Assembly: GCF_000429245.1 (NCBI RefSeq)
Contig: NZ_AUBM01000010.1
Coordinates: 140,258-204,257 of the forward strand
Length of the DNA stretch: 64,000 nucleotides
From: Schaalia georgiae DSM 6843
Lineage (GTDB): Bacteria; Actinomycetota; Actinomycetes; Actinomycetales; Actinomycetaceae
Direction of reading: 5' to 3'
The position numbers were made by a program, and so were the translations under genes. Of this stretch, positions 37,835 through 48,729 are shown piece by piece (position 1 is the first letter of the stretch; every line of letters starts with the position of its first letter). The notes under the pieces were generated by a model that was given only the letters and a program-made list of their open reading frames with translations, searched no databases and was not told the DNA's origin.

Positions 37835-39205
37835 ATGGCCCCCACCAACCAAGGCCCACTATTGATCCCAATCACAGTCGCCTACGGGCGGCGCGCGACC
37901 GACGTCACCGTCCCATCGCAGATGATCCTCGCAGAACTGGCACCCACCCTCGCCCAGGCCCTCGGAGACGCCTCCCCCAGCCTCGAACGCCCCATATCGA
38001 TCCTATCCGGCTCCCGCGAGCTCTCCTACTCCCACACCCTCGCATCCCAGAAAGTGGGCCCCGGCGCCACCCTCACCCTCACGCAGGTCCAGGACCCCGC
38101 CCCGCCCCGCGTCTACGACGACCCCGTCGAGGCCATCGGCGACCAAGTCGAGAAGAACGTCCCCGCGTGGACCAGCACCTCCTCCACCACCCTGGCCACG
38201 GGAGTGTCCACGACCCTGCTGGTCCTCACCGCCTACCTGGTCGCCACATCCGGCCAGAACCTGCTCAGCGCCATCATCGCGGGCTTCGCCGCCGTCATCG
38301 CCACCGGAGTCGCGGCCCTGGTCGCGCGGACCAGCCCCACCGGCGGCCTCGCACTGGCGCACACCGCCCCCCTGCTCGGCGGCGCCGCCGCCGTCTCCTT
38401 CGCCGACGCGACCACACCCGGAGGCGCCTGGATCGCCGGCGGAATCGTCATCGCCATCTCCTCCATCGCGACATTCGTCCTGCCCGGAGCGCTGCGCGTC
38501 AGCGCCATCGCCCCAGCCACCGTCGGCACCGCGCTCACACTCATCGGATTCTGCGTCCTCGCCTTCCCCTCGGTGCCCAGCGGCCCCGCAGCGCTCATCA
38601 CCCTCATCCTCGCGGTCATCCTGCTCCTAGCGCCCGCACTGGTCGTCGCCCGCCCCCAAACCCTCGATGTCGCCTCCACCGGCGCCATGCAGGGCGGCGG
38701 ACTGCGCGCGGCCACAGTGGCCCCCAGATTCCGCGCCGCCCGCGTCGCCGTGCTCAGCGTCGCCTCCGGCGCCGCAGCCGCCCTCCCCCTCACCTGCGCG
38801 CTCACGATGTTCGGATCGACACTCCAATCCCCGCCCGAAGCGGGCAACGCCGCGCACCAAGCCCACCAACTCCAAGCGGACCCGTGGGGGATCGCCCTGG
38901 TCGCCACGATCGGCCTGGTCCTCACACTCACCGCCAGGACCCAGCGCTCACGCGCCGAAGTCCTCATCCACACGATCACAGGAACCGCGCTCATCGCCTT
39001 CGCGTGCTTCGCCGCCGCGTCCACCCACCCCGCAGCCGTCCCCATCGCCGCGGCCGCCGGGCTCATCGCCAGCTTCCTACTGCTCGCGTTCGCAGTCGTC
39101 GCGCCCGGCACCCGCCCGGCCCTCTCCCGCGTAGCCGGCGCCCTCCAACTCATCGGCCTCGTCGGCGCCTTCCCCCTCGTCATCATGTGCTGGGAGCTGT
39201 TCTGA
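37835..39205 (+). CDS. eccD: ESX membrane channel protein EccD (copy 2)
   Basis: The 456-residue protein has a ubiquitin-like N-terminal domain (about 1-90, LLIPITVAYGRRATDVTVP) and 11 predicted TM helices from about 115 to 455, the same plan as copy 1 but with little sequence similarity by eye. It starts at ATG 37835 behind AGGAGG. The stop is 3 nt before the EccB-MycP fusion, so the two are translated together. Because EccD works as a dimer, two divergent copies raise the possibility of a heterodimer with the protein at 28669-30054. Confidence 0.88.
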   Translation: MAPTNQGPLLIPITVAYGRRATDVTVPSQMILAELAPTLAQALGDASPSLERPISILSGSRELSYSHTLASQKVGPGATLTLTQVQDPAPPRVYDDPVEAIGDQVEKNVPAWTSTSSTTLATGVSTTLLVLTAYLVATSGQNLLSAIIAGFAAVIATGVAALVARTSPTGGLALAHTAPLLGGAAAVSFADATTPGGAWIAGGIVIAISSIATFVLPGALRVSAIAPATVGTALTLIGFCVLAFPSVPSGPAALITLILAVILLLAPALVVARPQTLDVASTGAMQGGGLRAATVAPRFRAARVAVLSVASGAAAALPLTCALTMFGSTLQSPPEAGNAAHQAHQLQADPWGIALVATIGLVLTLTARTQRSRAEVLIHTITGTALIAFACFAAASTHPAAVPIAAAAGLIASFLLLAFAVVAPGTRPALSRVAGALQLIGLVGAFPLVIMCWELF

Positions 39206-39208
39206 ACC

Positions 39209-41890
39209 ATGGCATCCAACAAAGACCTCCTCAACGCCCAGCGCTACCAGAGGCGGCGCCTCACCACCGTGTTCTCCATGGGCCTACCCGGAGGGCAGGA
39301 GACCGAGCCCACCTCGATGACCGGCCCCATCGCCGTCGGAACGATCCTGGCGATCATCATGGTCGTCGTCGCCGCCCTACTGGGCAAATTCGCGCCCGCA
39401 CTGCCCGACAACTGGGAGAACGGGATGCTCATCACAGTCAAGGACTCCGGTGAGCGCTACTTCACCTCCAAAGGCACCCTGCTGCCCCTCGGCAATATCA
39501 CGACCGCGCGCCTGGCCAGCACCCCCGGCGAAATGACCACCTCCTCCGTCTCCGCCAGCGCGCTCGCCGAGATCCCCAGGGGCACGCCCATCGGCATCAT
39601 CGGCGCCCCCGACGACGTCCCCACCTCCGAGCGCCTCCGCTCCGACCAGTGGACCGCCTGCGCCATCGGCACCGTGACGCGCACCTGGGTCGCCGGCGCC
39701 CCCCAGTCCCTCGTCGAGAACGGGACCGCCCTGGTGCGATCCGAGGGAACCGCCTACCTGGTCGCCGGCAACGCCAAGTACCGCATCGAGGACTCCGCCC
39801 TGTCCGGCGTCCTCATCGCCCTGGGGCTCGAGTCCTACAGCGTCGTCGAAGTGGACCCGTCCTGGATCGCCGTCTTCGCCGACGGCACCCCCATGGGGCC
39901 GCTCACCATCGACCGGGCCGGAACCCCCGTCACAGGGCTGCCCGCCTCCGTGTCGTCACCAGTCATCGGCTCCGTGCTGGCCGCCCAGGGCGACGCCCGC
40001 AAGTACATCGTCACCGCCGCCAGCACCATCGCCCCCCTCACCGAGGTGACCGCCGCCCTCTACTCCCTCGGTTCGCCCGCACTGGCCCAGCCCACCACCG
40101 TCCCCGTCGCCGAACTGGCCACCCTCACCATCGACACCAAAGGCGTGGGCCCCACCGACTGGCCCGCCACCATCAGCCCCCCCACCCCCGCCAACGCCCC
40201 CTGCGCGACCCTGGACCTGACGGGTACCACCCCCACCGCGAGGCTCAGCACCGTGCCGCTAACCGCCCTCGCCCCCGCCGACGACGCCCCGTCCAACAGT
40301 GGGACCGCGCCGTCCTCCGAGCCCTCCGCGGGCGACCTCGGCGTCGGCACCTCCGACGTGACATCCGGATCCACGGGGACCAACCCCGCCGCCAACGGCC
40401 CCAAAGTCATGGTCGCCGGAGGCTCGGGCGCCCTCGTCCGATTCACCGACGGCGGCGCTCTGGGGGCCACCGTCTTCGTCTCCGATGTCGGAGCCGCCCA
40501 CCCCCTGGGCGAGAACGCCGACGACACCATCGCCCGCCTCGGGTGGACCGCCAACGACATCGTCACGATCCCCGTCGCCTGGCAGCGCCTCATCCCAGGA
40601 GGCGCGACCCTGTCCAACGCTCAAGTCTGGGCGGGGGTCCCCACCTCCTCGAGCACACCCAACGGCCCCGTCACCGGAACCACCGGGATGGCCGTCCAAC
40701 CCGCCACGCAGCCCAATGCCGAGGGCGAGGCGTGCAGCGCCGACAAACCCCAGCTGATCCCCGCGCAGACCAGCATCATCAACCAACTCGGCCTGCGCAA
40801 CGCCTGGAAGACCTCCGAGGGGGGCGGCGTCACTGTCGCCGTCATCGACTCCGGCGTCCAATCGTCCAACGCGCACTTCAGCGGCGGTGCGCTACTGGCC
40901 GGAATGGACCTCACCGGGGAAGCGGACGGGCGCGTGGACACCTACGGACACGGAACCATCGTCGCGGGGCTCATCGGAGCCCGTACCATCAAAGGCTCCG
41001 GACTCACCGGAGTCGCCCCCGCGGCCAAGATCCTGCCCATCCGCGTCTACCGCGACACCGAGAAAGAAACCCAGGACGCGGGGAACGGCCCCCGCATCGA
41101 CCGCATGGCGCAAGGCATCACCGCGGCCTACAAAGCCGGTGCCCGCATTATCGTCGTCGCCCAGTCCACCCCGAACGACACGCCCCAGTTGCAGTCCGCC
41201 GTCATCGACGCCACCAAAGCGGGCTCCCTGGTAGTCGCCTCAGCGGGCACCAACACCGCCGAGGAGATCGACAAACCCCGCTACCCCGCCGCCTACCCGC
41301 AGGTCCTCTCCGTCGGAGCCATCAACCCCGACGGCACGCACTCCGACACCAACGCCCAGGGCGACACCATCGACATCACCGCACCCGGCTCCAACGTCCA
41401 CTCCGCGTTCAAGGGCGGCGGCGACTGCATCTTCTCAGCGGACACCCCCGCCACCTCGTACTCGGCGGCCTACGTCGGGGGCATCGCCGCCCTCGTCGCC
41501 TCCGCCCACCCCAAAGAAACCCCCGCAGAATGGAAGTACCGCCTCACCGCCACGGCCCTGCGCCCCAACCCCGGAGAGCACTCCAAACTGGACGGATGGG
41601 GGATCGTCGCCCCCAGCGCGGCACTCGCCCTGGACCTGAACACGATGATCCCCGGCCCCCCGCGCCCGGACGGCAAAACCTCCGCCCCCCTGACCATCGC
41701 CGCCGCCTCCCCACCGGATTTCTCCGTCAACTACGGGCCCCACATCCAACGCGTCACACTGGTCGTCACAGCGGGAGGGACCGCCGCGGCCATGATCCTC
41801 ACCGTCATCCGCTGGCTGCGCCAACCGCGGCCCCGCGCCGCAGCGACGGCGCGACGCAAAGGCGGCGGCACCGGAGCGGTCGGCCGTTAA
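39209..41890 (+). CDS. EccB-MycP fusion: ESX core protein fused to mycosin protease
   Basis: The 893-residue protein starts with a typical EccB N-terminus (SNKDLLNAQRYQRRRLTTVF), one TM helix (about 44-62) and the EccB extracytoplasmic repeats up to about 510. A complete S8 protease follows: VAVIDSG with Asp547, YGHGTIVAG with His581, oxyanion Asn in SAGTN, and TSYSAA with Ser750. A C-terminal TM helix (about 850-872) ends in a basic tail, as in mycosins. EccB and MycP are separate proteins in mycobacteria; the fusion places the protease in the complex at 1:1. The triad is complete here, unlike in the stand-alone homologue at 31778. Confidence 0.93.
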   Translation: MASNKDLLNAQRYQRRRLTTVFSMGLPGGQETEPTSMTGPIAVGTILAIIMVVVAALLGKFAPALPDNWENGMLITVKDSGERYFTSKGTLLPLGNITTARLASTPGEMTTSSVSASALAEIPRGTPIGIIGAPDDVPTSERLRSDQWTACAIGTVTRTWVAGAPQSLVENGTALVRSEGTAYLVAGNAKYRIEDSALSGVLIALGLESYSVVEVDPSWIAVFADGTPMGPLTIDRAGTPVTGLPASVSSPVIGSVLAAQGDARKYIVTAASTIAPLTEVTAALYSLGSPALAQPTTVPVAELATLTIDTKGVGPTDWPATISPPTPANAPCATLDLTGTTPTARLSTVPLTALAPADDAPSNSGTAPSSEPSAGDLGVGTSDVTSGSTGTNPAANGPKVMVAGGSGALVRFTDGGALGATVFVSDVGAAHPLGENADDTIARLGWTANDIVTIPVAWQRLIPGGATLSNAQVWAGVPTSSSTPNGPVTGTTGMAVQPATQPNAEGEACSADKPQLIPAQTSIINQLGLRNAWKTSEGGGVTVAVIDSGVQSSNAHFSGGALLAGMDLTGEADGRVDTYGHGTIVAGLIGARTIKGSGLTGVAPAAKILPIRVYRDTEKETQDAGNGPRIDRMAQGITAAYKAGARIIVVAQSTPNDTPQLQSAVIDATKAGSLVVASAGTNTAEEIDKPRYPAAYPQVLSVGAINPDGTHSDTNAQGDTIDITAPGSNVHSAFKGGGDCIFSADTPATSYSAAYVGGIAALVASAHPKETPAEWKYRLTATALRPNPGEHSKLDGWGIVAPSAALALDLNTMIPGPPRPDGKTSAPLTIAAASPPDFSVNYGPHIQRVTLVVTAGGTAAAMILTVIRWLRQPRPRAAATARRKGGGTGAVGR

Positions 41891-41947
41891 CAGGCAGGCC
41901 GGGCACCCGTGATTTCGCTGCAGCGGACGGCCCCCCTCCCCCAGTCA

Positions 41948-42049
41948 CGCACACAAGGACCCTGATTTACGAAACACCCTCCGCACACAACGGCTTGATT
42001 CTGCCGTTGTGTGCGGAGCCCTGTTGCCTAATTCCGGCCCTTGTGTGCG
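41948..42049. repeat. 102-bp nested palindromic element, copy 1
   Basis: Outer inverted repeats CGCACACAAGG and CCTTGTGTGCG (11 bp, perfect) enclose a second perfect 16-bp inverted repeat: GCCGTTGTGTGCGGAG at 42003-42018 against its complement at 41979-41994, with an 8-nt loop. It sits between the convergent eccB-mycP and clpC genes and could terminate both. The rest of 41891-42229 holds no gene. A second copy of the same length is at 45894-45995. Confidence 0.8.
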
Positions 42050-42229
42050 GCATAAAGGGAGAAGCGGCGCCCCGCACAGGTTGTTCCTGCGCGGGGCGCT
42101 CTCCTCGGAACCTCGTCGGTACCCGTCAGCGCCCGGGTGGGCGCGCAGTGCGAGACGTGGGTTCGGAACCGCGCCACAACGCCGCACCGGCCCGCACTAG
42201 AGCGGGCGCGCCCGGGCCATAGCAGCCCA

Positions 42230-44698
<2,469 letters not shown>

Positions 44699-44954
44699 AT
44701 CTCTCCTCACAATGCGGGCATCACCGGAACGCGCCAGCGGCGCGCCGATACGGCATCCCAATTGACTGGTACCCAGCCTACGGCGGGCACGAGCCCCACG
44801 CGCGTGAGTTCGCCGAGGGCGCAGGGGCCGCGTAATGCGAAGCCCTCCGATCAGCCAGCATTTACCGGCGGGCGCCGGGCAGGAACCCGTTCAGCCGACC
44901 GCGGGGGGCCGGACAGCACAATCGGCGCACTGCCCACCCGGGACCCCAGCCCGC

Positions 44955-45040
44955 CGCTAGCGGAGCCAACCGGACGGCACAACCGCCGGGTCACGGCGAC
45001 GGCCGACGGCCGCTAGCGGAGCCAACCGGACGGCACAACC
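44955..45040. repeat. 30-bp perfect direct repeat, period 56
   Basis: The same 30 bp, beginning CGCTAGCGGAGCCAACC, occurs at 44955-44984 and 45011-45040, and similarity continues a few bases further. Both copies begin with the palindrome CCGCTAGCGG. Confidence 0.85.
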
Positions 45041-45057
45041 TCCGGGCACGCCCCGCG

Positions 45058-45376
45058 CATTGGGGTAGGCAGACGCTGAGATCAGTCAACCCATCGCTGC
45101 GGCCGGGCGCGCCCCGCGCATCGGGGTAGGCAACTGCCTGCCCGCCTCAGCTCCTGCCGGGGTGGTGGCGGGTGCGGCCCGGATAGGAGCCCGCTCTGCC
45201 TCTGGCGGGGCCGGTCAGCCGGTGTAGTCGGCGGGGCTGCCCGCGCATCGGGGCACGTTACGGCGCATTGGGGTAGGCAACGGGTCATTGGGGTAGGTTA
45301 TTAACCTGCCCCAATGTGGGCTAACCTGCCCCAATGCATATTCTCCTACCCCAGTACGCGTTCTCCCACCCAAATG
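45058..45376. repeat. Array of CATTGGGGTAGG motifs in direct and inverted orientation
   Basis: Direct copies: 45058, 45119 (CATCGGGGTAGG), 45246 (partial), 45266 and 45286. Inverted copies: CCTGCCCCAATG at 45305 and 45325, then weaker 45345 (CCTACCCCAGTA) and 45365 (CCCACCCAAATG). From 45266 on the spacing is 20, 19, 20, 20 and 20 bp, about two helical turns. The orientation flips around 45300. This looks like an iteron-like protein-binding array. Confidence 0.8.
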
Positions 45377-45456
45377 CGGTTCACTGGGCTCCGGACCACG
45401 CTGCAGCCGTAGCCTCGAGCCACGGAGTGCGCCCGAGCCCCCGCGCAGCGGCTCCG

Positions 45457-45524
45457 TTTTCACAGCGATACCGACACGATGGGTCCCGTTTTCACAGCGC
45501 TACCTCCGCTTTCACAGCGCTACC
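45457..45524. repeat. Three TTTCACAGCG(C/A)TACC repeats
   Basis: TTTTCACAGCGATACC at 45457-45472, TTTTCACAGCGCTACC at 45489-45504 and TTTCACAGCGCTACC at 45510-45524. They directly precede the palindrome at 45528, with which they may form one regulatory block. Confidence 0.8.
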
Positions 45525-45527
45525 ACG

Positions 45528-45555
45528 CTTTGCAAGCGTTATAACACTTGCAAAG
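45528..45555. promoter_or_regulatory. 28-bp operator-like palindrome
   Basis: Half-sites CTTTGCAAG (45528-45536) and CTTGCAAAG (45547-45555) flank the perfect core palindrome GTTATAAC (45538-45545). Thirteen of 14 base pairs are symmetric. An extra half-site CTTGCAAAA is at 45587-45595. It looks like a dimeric repressor operator (LacI/TetR/GntR size), but no gene it would control starts nearby. Confidence 0.55.
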
Positions 45556-45893
45556 TGACGGTATCCCTTTGAAAACTCAACTTCGCTTGCAAAACAGCTC
45601 AACCGCCACCCCAGCCGCCCCACTTTCCAATACAAAACTCCACCCGGAGGGCACGACCGGCCAGGCGCAACACCAACCGGCCCGCTTCCCGATGCATAAC
45701 TCCACCAGAAGGACTCAACCACACCTCCATACCACCGCACCACACACGGAGCCCGGCCAGGCACAGCCCCAATAACAACCAACAACCCTCAAGACGCATG
45801 GTCCACAAAACCAGACCATGCCAACACCATCGCATCCCCGCTGCCGCGCCAGCCGCCACAGAGCATCCCCCGAGGAAACCCAGGACGGTCCAG

Positions 45894-45995
45894 CGCACAC
45901 AAGGGTCCTGATTCACGGAACATTCTGCGCACACAACGGCGTAATTCCGACGCCCAGTGCGACGCCATGTTTCCTAATTCCGTCCCTTGTGTGCA
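45894..45995. repeat. 102-bp nested palindromic element, copy 2
   Basis: Same length, orientation and outer CGCACACAAGG / CCTTGTGTGC arms as 41948-42049, with about three quarters of bases shared by eye. The inner stem is degraded (CGCACACAACGGCG survives on the left only). It ends 90 nt downstream of the dtd stop codon. Confidence 0.75.
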
Positions 45996-46085
45996 GCACC
46001 GGACAGAGAGCAGACGCCGAGAAGGGAGGGGGATCGAACCCGCCGGGAGTACGGTGAACCGCGCCCGCTGCGGGACACCGCGCCC

Positions 46086-46511
46086 TCACGCCTCGACGAG
46101 CACCGTGAAAGGGCCGTCGTTGACCAACGACACCTCCATCATCGCGCCGAAGCGCCCCGTCTCCACGTGCAGCCCGCGTCCGCGCAGGTCGGCGACCACG
46201 GCCTCCACTAACGGCTCGGCCTCCGGGCCCGGGGCCGCGTGCGCCCACGAGGGGCGCCGCCCCTTGCGGGTGTCCCCGTACAGGGTGAACTGCGAGACCA
46301 CCAGGACGGGCGCGCCCATGTCCTGCGCCGACGCCTCGCCGTCCAGGATGCGCAGCTCGGCGATCTTGCGGGCCACCACGGCCGCCTGCTGGGGCCCGTC
46401 GCCGCGCGCGACCCCCACCAGCGCCACCAGCCCCGGACCGTCGATGGTTCCCACCACTTCCGAGCCCACCGAGACCGAGGCGCGCGTGACGCGCTGGATG
46501 ACGGCGCGCAT
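46086..46511 (-). CDS. dtd: D-aminoacyl-tRNA deacylase
   Basis: The 141-residue protein starts [15 protein letters not shown] and has the signature [17 protein letters not shown] (about 79-95) and the C-terminal [10 protein letters not shown], both forming the active site of DTD. It removes D-amino acids mischarged on tRNA. An upstream in-frame extension exists, but ATG 46511 gives the canonical N-terminus. It lies 106 nt after the ygfZ-like gene on the same strand. Confidence 0.96.
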   Translation of the reverse strand: MRAVIQRVTRASVSVGSEVVGTIDGPGLVALVGVARGDGPQQAAVVARKIAELRILDGEASAQDMGAPVLVVSQFTLYGDTRKGRRPSWAHAAPGPEAEPLVEAVVADLRGRGLHVETGRFGAMMEVSLVNDGPFTVLVEA

Positions 46512-46617
46512 CAGCGGGTTCCCTCCGCCGCGCCCGCCAGCGGCACACCGTCGCCGCGGGCGCCAGTGAGCCCGGTCGCGGCGCGCACAGGAAGGGGAGG
46601 CGCCCACAGGACGCGCA

Positions 46618-47820
46618 TCAGCGGGACCCCAGTGCCGAGCCCATGCCCCGCAGGGCGCCCGAGCCCCCGTCGGAGCGGCGGATCTGGCGCCCGCCCAGTT
46701 CCGCGCCTGGCCTCGACGCGGGAGAGGCCGTGCATTTGCCGTCCACGGGGACGATGGGCTCCTGAGCGGCGGCCACGCCGCCGATGTCGAAGACTTGCTC
46801 GGGGCCCACCGTGCGGGCCAGCAGCGCCAAGGCGACCGGCCCCTCGTCGGCGTGCCGCGCGACCGATGTGACGACCCCGACCGTGCGTCCCCCCACCTCG
46901 ATCCGCGTTCCGGGCTCGGGCAGTTCCGAGCGCGAGCCGTCCAGCTGCAAGTAGGCCAGGCGCCTGGGGGGCCTGCCCAGGTTGACGACCCGGGCGATAG
47001 TCTCCTGCCCCCGGTAGCAGCCCTTGTCCGTGTGCACCGCCGTGCGGAGCCAATCGACCTCCGGGGGGATCGAGCGCGCGTCCGTGTCGATGCCCAATCG
47101 CGGCCGCCACGCGGCGACCCTCATGGCCTCCCAGGCCAGCGTCCCCGCCATGCGGTGTCCGTCGGCGGCCAGCCACGCCTCCTCGAAAGCAGCAGCCACC
47201 GCGCGTGGAACAACGTGGAACATCATCGGAGTTCGGGAGCCGGGGTGGCGGGCCCCCTGGTAGTAGGCCGCTCCTCCGGGCGCGACGCCGGGCCACGGGT
47301 CCTCCCACGTCCACTCGACGCCGGGCAGGGCGCCCACCGCGGCCGCGTCGTTCCCGCCGGCGCGCACCGAGGCGTAGACCGCGAGGTCGTCGCGCACCAG
47401 GACCCGGACCCGCAGCGCGAAGCGCATGGAGTCCAAGAACCCGGCCAGCGCGCCAGCGTCGGACCCCTCGGCGATCAAGTGGGTGGTCGTGCCGTCGTCG
47501 CTCGCGCCAGCCCAGTGCTCGATGCGGCCCTCGGGGGACAGGACCAGCAGTTCGCGCGAGTCCCCCGGGCCCATGCCGGTGACGACCTGCGTGCTCAACG
47601 AGGTGAGCCACGTCTGTCGGTCCTCCCCGGACACGTCCACGACCACCAGGTCCGGGCGGGCCACGAGGGCGCGCCCGCCCTCCAGGGCCCACTGCTCGCC
47701 CGAAGGGTCCCCGTAGTGCTGGGGCGCGGCGCCGGAAGCGCCGTCCGCCGGGTCCGGTGCGCCCCCGCCCCGGTGCGCGGGCGGCAGTGGGGCGGCGCGC
47801 GGGTCAGTCCGCGAGGCCAT
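46618..47820 (-). CDS. ygfZ: YgfZ/GcvT-family folate-binding protein
   Basis: The 400-residue protein has the GcvT-like fold and the YgfZ signature DKGCYRGQE (about residues 260-268, with the conserved Cys). A C-terminal barrel with [18 protein letters not shown] follows. YgfZ proteins use folate and support repair or assembly of Fe-S clusters in certain enzymes. N-terminal 35 residues and C-terminal 45 are low-complexity. The ATG start lies inside the preceding gene (17-nt overlap). Confidence 0.93.
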   Translation of the reverse strand: MASRTDPRAAPLPPAHRGGGAPDPADGASGAAPQHYGDPSGEQWALEGGRALVARPDLVVVDVSGEDRQTWLTSLSTQVVTGMGPGDSRELLVLSPEGRIEHWAGASDDGTTTHLIAEGSDAGALAGFLDSMRFALRVRVLVRDDLAVYASVRAGGNDAAAVGALPGVEWTWEDPWPGVAPGGAAYYQGARHPGSRTPMMFHVVPRAVAAAFEEAWLAADGHRMAGTLAWEAMRVAAWRPRLGIDTDARSIPPEVDWLRTAVHTDKGCYRGQETIARVVNLGRPPRRLAYLQLDGSRSELPEPGTRIEVGGRTVGVVTSVARHADEGPVALALLARTVGPEQVFDIGGVAAAQEPIVPVDGKCTASPASRPGAELGGRQIRRSDGGSGALRGMGSALGSR

Positions 47821-48457
47821 CGGAGCCCTCCTCCCCGCGCGCGGCGGACCCCTCCGGGGAGTCCGCCCCGTCCGCTGCGGCCGCCTGCTCGGCGCGCATC
47901 AGGCGGCCCGAGAACTCGACCACCGCCTCGTCGGCGCCCTCGAGTGTCCGCTCCTGGGTCCACATGAGCTCGCCCGCGACCAGTCCGAACATGCGCCCGT
48001 AGTGGACGACCCGCTCGGAGCCCTCCACGCGGGCGATGGCCTCCGACACCATTCGCACGCGCGGCCCCATGCTCATCCCGTCCCATGCGCTGGCGTGGCC
48101 GCCCGTGGTGGCGCCCGAAGCCGTGAACGCGCGTGGGTTGTGCTGGCCAGGAGGGGGCAGGGGGGCGTCGGAGGGGGCGACCGACACGTACAGGGTCTCC
48201 TCCACCAGCAGCGGGCCCCGCGCGATAACGGACAGGCCCGAGGCGGCGTCCCACGTGGGATCCACGTCCCCGTCGGCCGTCCCCTCGTACACCCGTGTCA
48301 CCAGGCGCATCTGGTCGCCCACCACGTCGCCGCGCACTTCCTCCACCACTGGCGCGTCGCCGCCGTCGGCCGCGCGCGTTCCCCACCCCCGCCACGTTCC
48401 GAGCATCCATGCAACGGGGGCGACCAGGGGCGGCAGATCCGCAGGAATTACCATCAT
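47804..48457 (-). CDS. Nitrobindin-like (FABP/DUF1794) heme-binding beta-barrel protein
   Basis: The 217-residue protein starts MMVIPADLPPLVAPVAW and has the lipocalin-like LGTWRGWG at about 19-26, the hallmark of the actinobacterial FABP-like/nitrobindin family. Barrel strands follow up to SGRLMRAEQ and an acidic tail. Homologues bind ferric heme and are proposed to handle NO or peroxynitrite. I could not place the axial His with confidence. Its end overlaps ygfZ by 17 nt, a common pairing in actinobacteria. Confidence 0.85.
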   Translation of the reverse strand: MMVIPADLPPLVAPVAWMLGTWRGWGTRAADGGDAPVVEEVRGDVVGDQMRLVTRVYEGTADGDVDPTWDAASGLSVIARGPLLVEETLYVSVAPSDAPLPPPGQHNPRAFTASGATTGGHASAWDGMSMGPRVRMVSEAIARVEGSERVVHYGRMFGLVAGELMWTQERTLEGADEAVVEFSGRLMRAEQAAAADGADSPEGSAARGEEGSDGLAD

Positions 48458-48729
48458 GCCCCCAAGCCTAGGCGTTGCGGGGCCGAGCCGCCCGCGGCGA
48501 GCCCTGTGCCCCCGGGGCGAGGGGAACGGAACCCGGAGGCCAACAAGGGCGGGCCGCACCCAACCGGCACCCCCGGGCGAGGGGAAGGGAACCGACGAGC
48601 CCCTGGTCCTCGACCTCGTCCGAGGTGCCCCCCGGGGCGGGCGGAACGGGACCGGCAACGGGGGCGGGGCCCTGCGCACTGTCCACCAGTCGCCGGGAGC
48701 GGGCGCCGCACCGTCCCCCGCAGCACCGC
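48458..48729. repeat. GC-rich spacer with three ~60-bp-period repeats
   Basis: Imperfect copies of a GCCCCCGGGCGAGGGGAACGG-like unit lie at about 48507, 48567 and 48626. A similar unit occurs near 63583. No gene is seen in the spacer. Confidence 0.5.

Larger units (their letters stand above)
44699..46085. other. 1.4-kb gene-free repeat island between clpC and dtd
   Basis: No reading frame here looks like a gene. The clpC promoter should lie in 44700-44800. Then come a 30-bp direct repeat (44955, 45011), the CATTGGGGTAGG array (45058-45376), three TTTCACAGCG repeats (45457-45524), an operator-like palindrome (45528-45555), a C-rich, G-poor stretch (about 45590-45890) and the second 102-bp palindromic element (45894-45995). 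The island is described piece by piece below. Confidence 0.75.

Noticed and set aside
44955..45376. CRISPR array
   Set aside because: The repeats are too short or too few, spacers are not unique 30-40-bp units, and no cas genes are present.
45334..45934. Short open frames in the repeat island
   Set aside because: They run through the repeat arrays, lack ribosome binding sites and give low-complexity translations.
44699..45995. Replication origin suggested by the iteron-like array
   Set aside because: No DnaA boxes, no dnaA/dnaN/parAB nearby, and flanking genes are ordinary chromosomal ones. Kept only as an unexplained array.
46021..46060. tRNA-like T-arm (TTCGATCC-type sequence on the minus strand)
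   Set aside because: The T-stem has a mismatch, and I found no acceptor stem, anticodon arm or D-arm at the right distance. It is most likely chance or a very short remnant.
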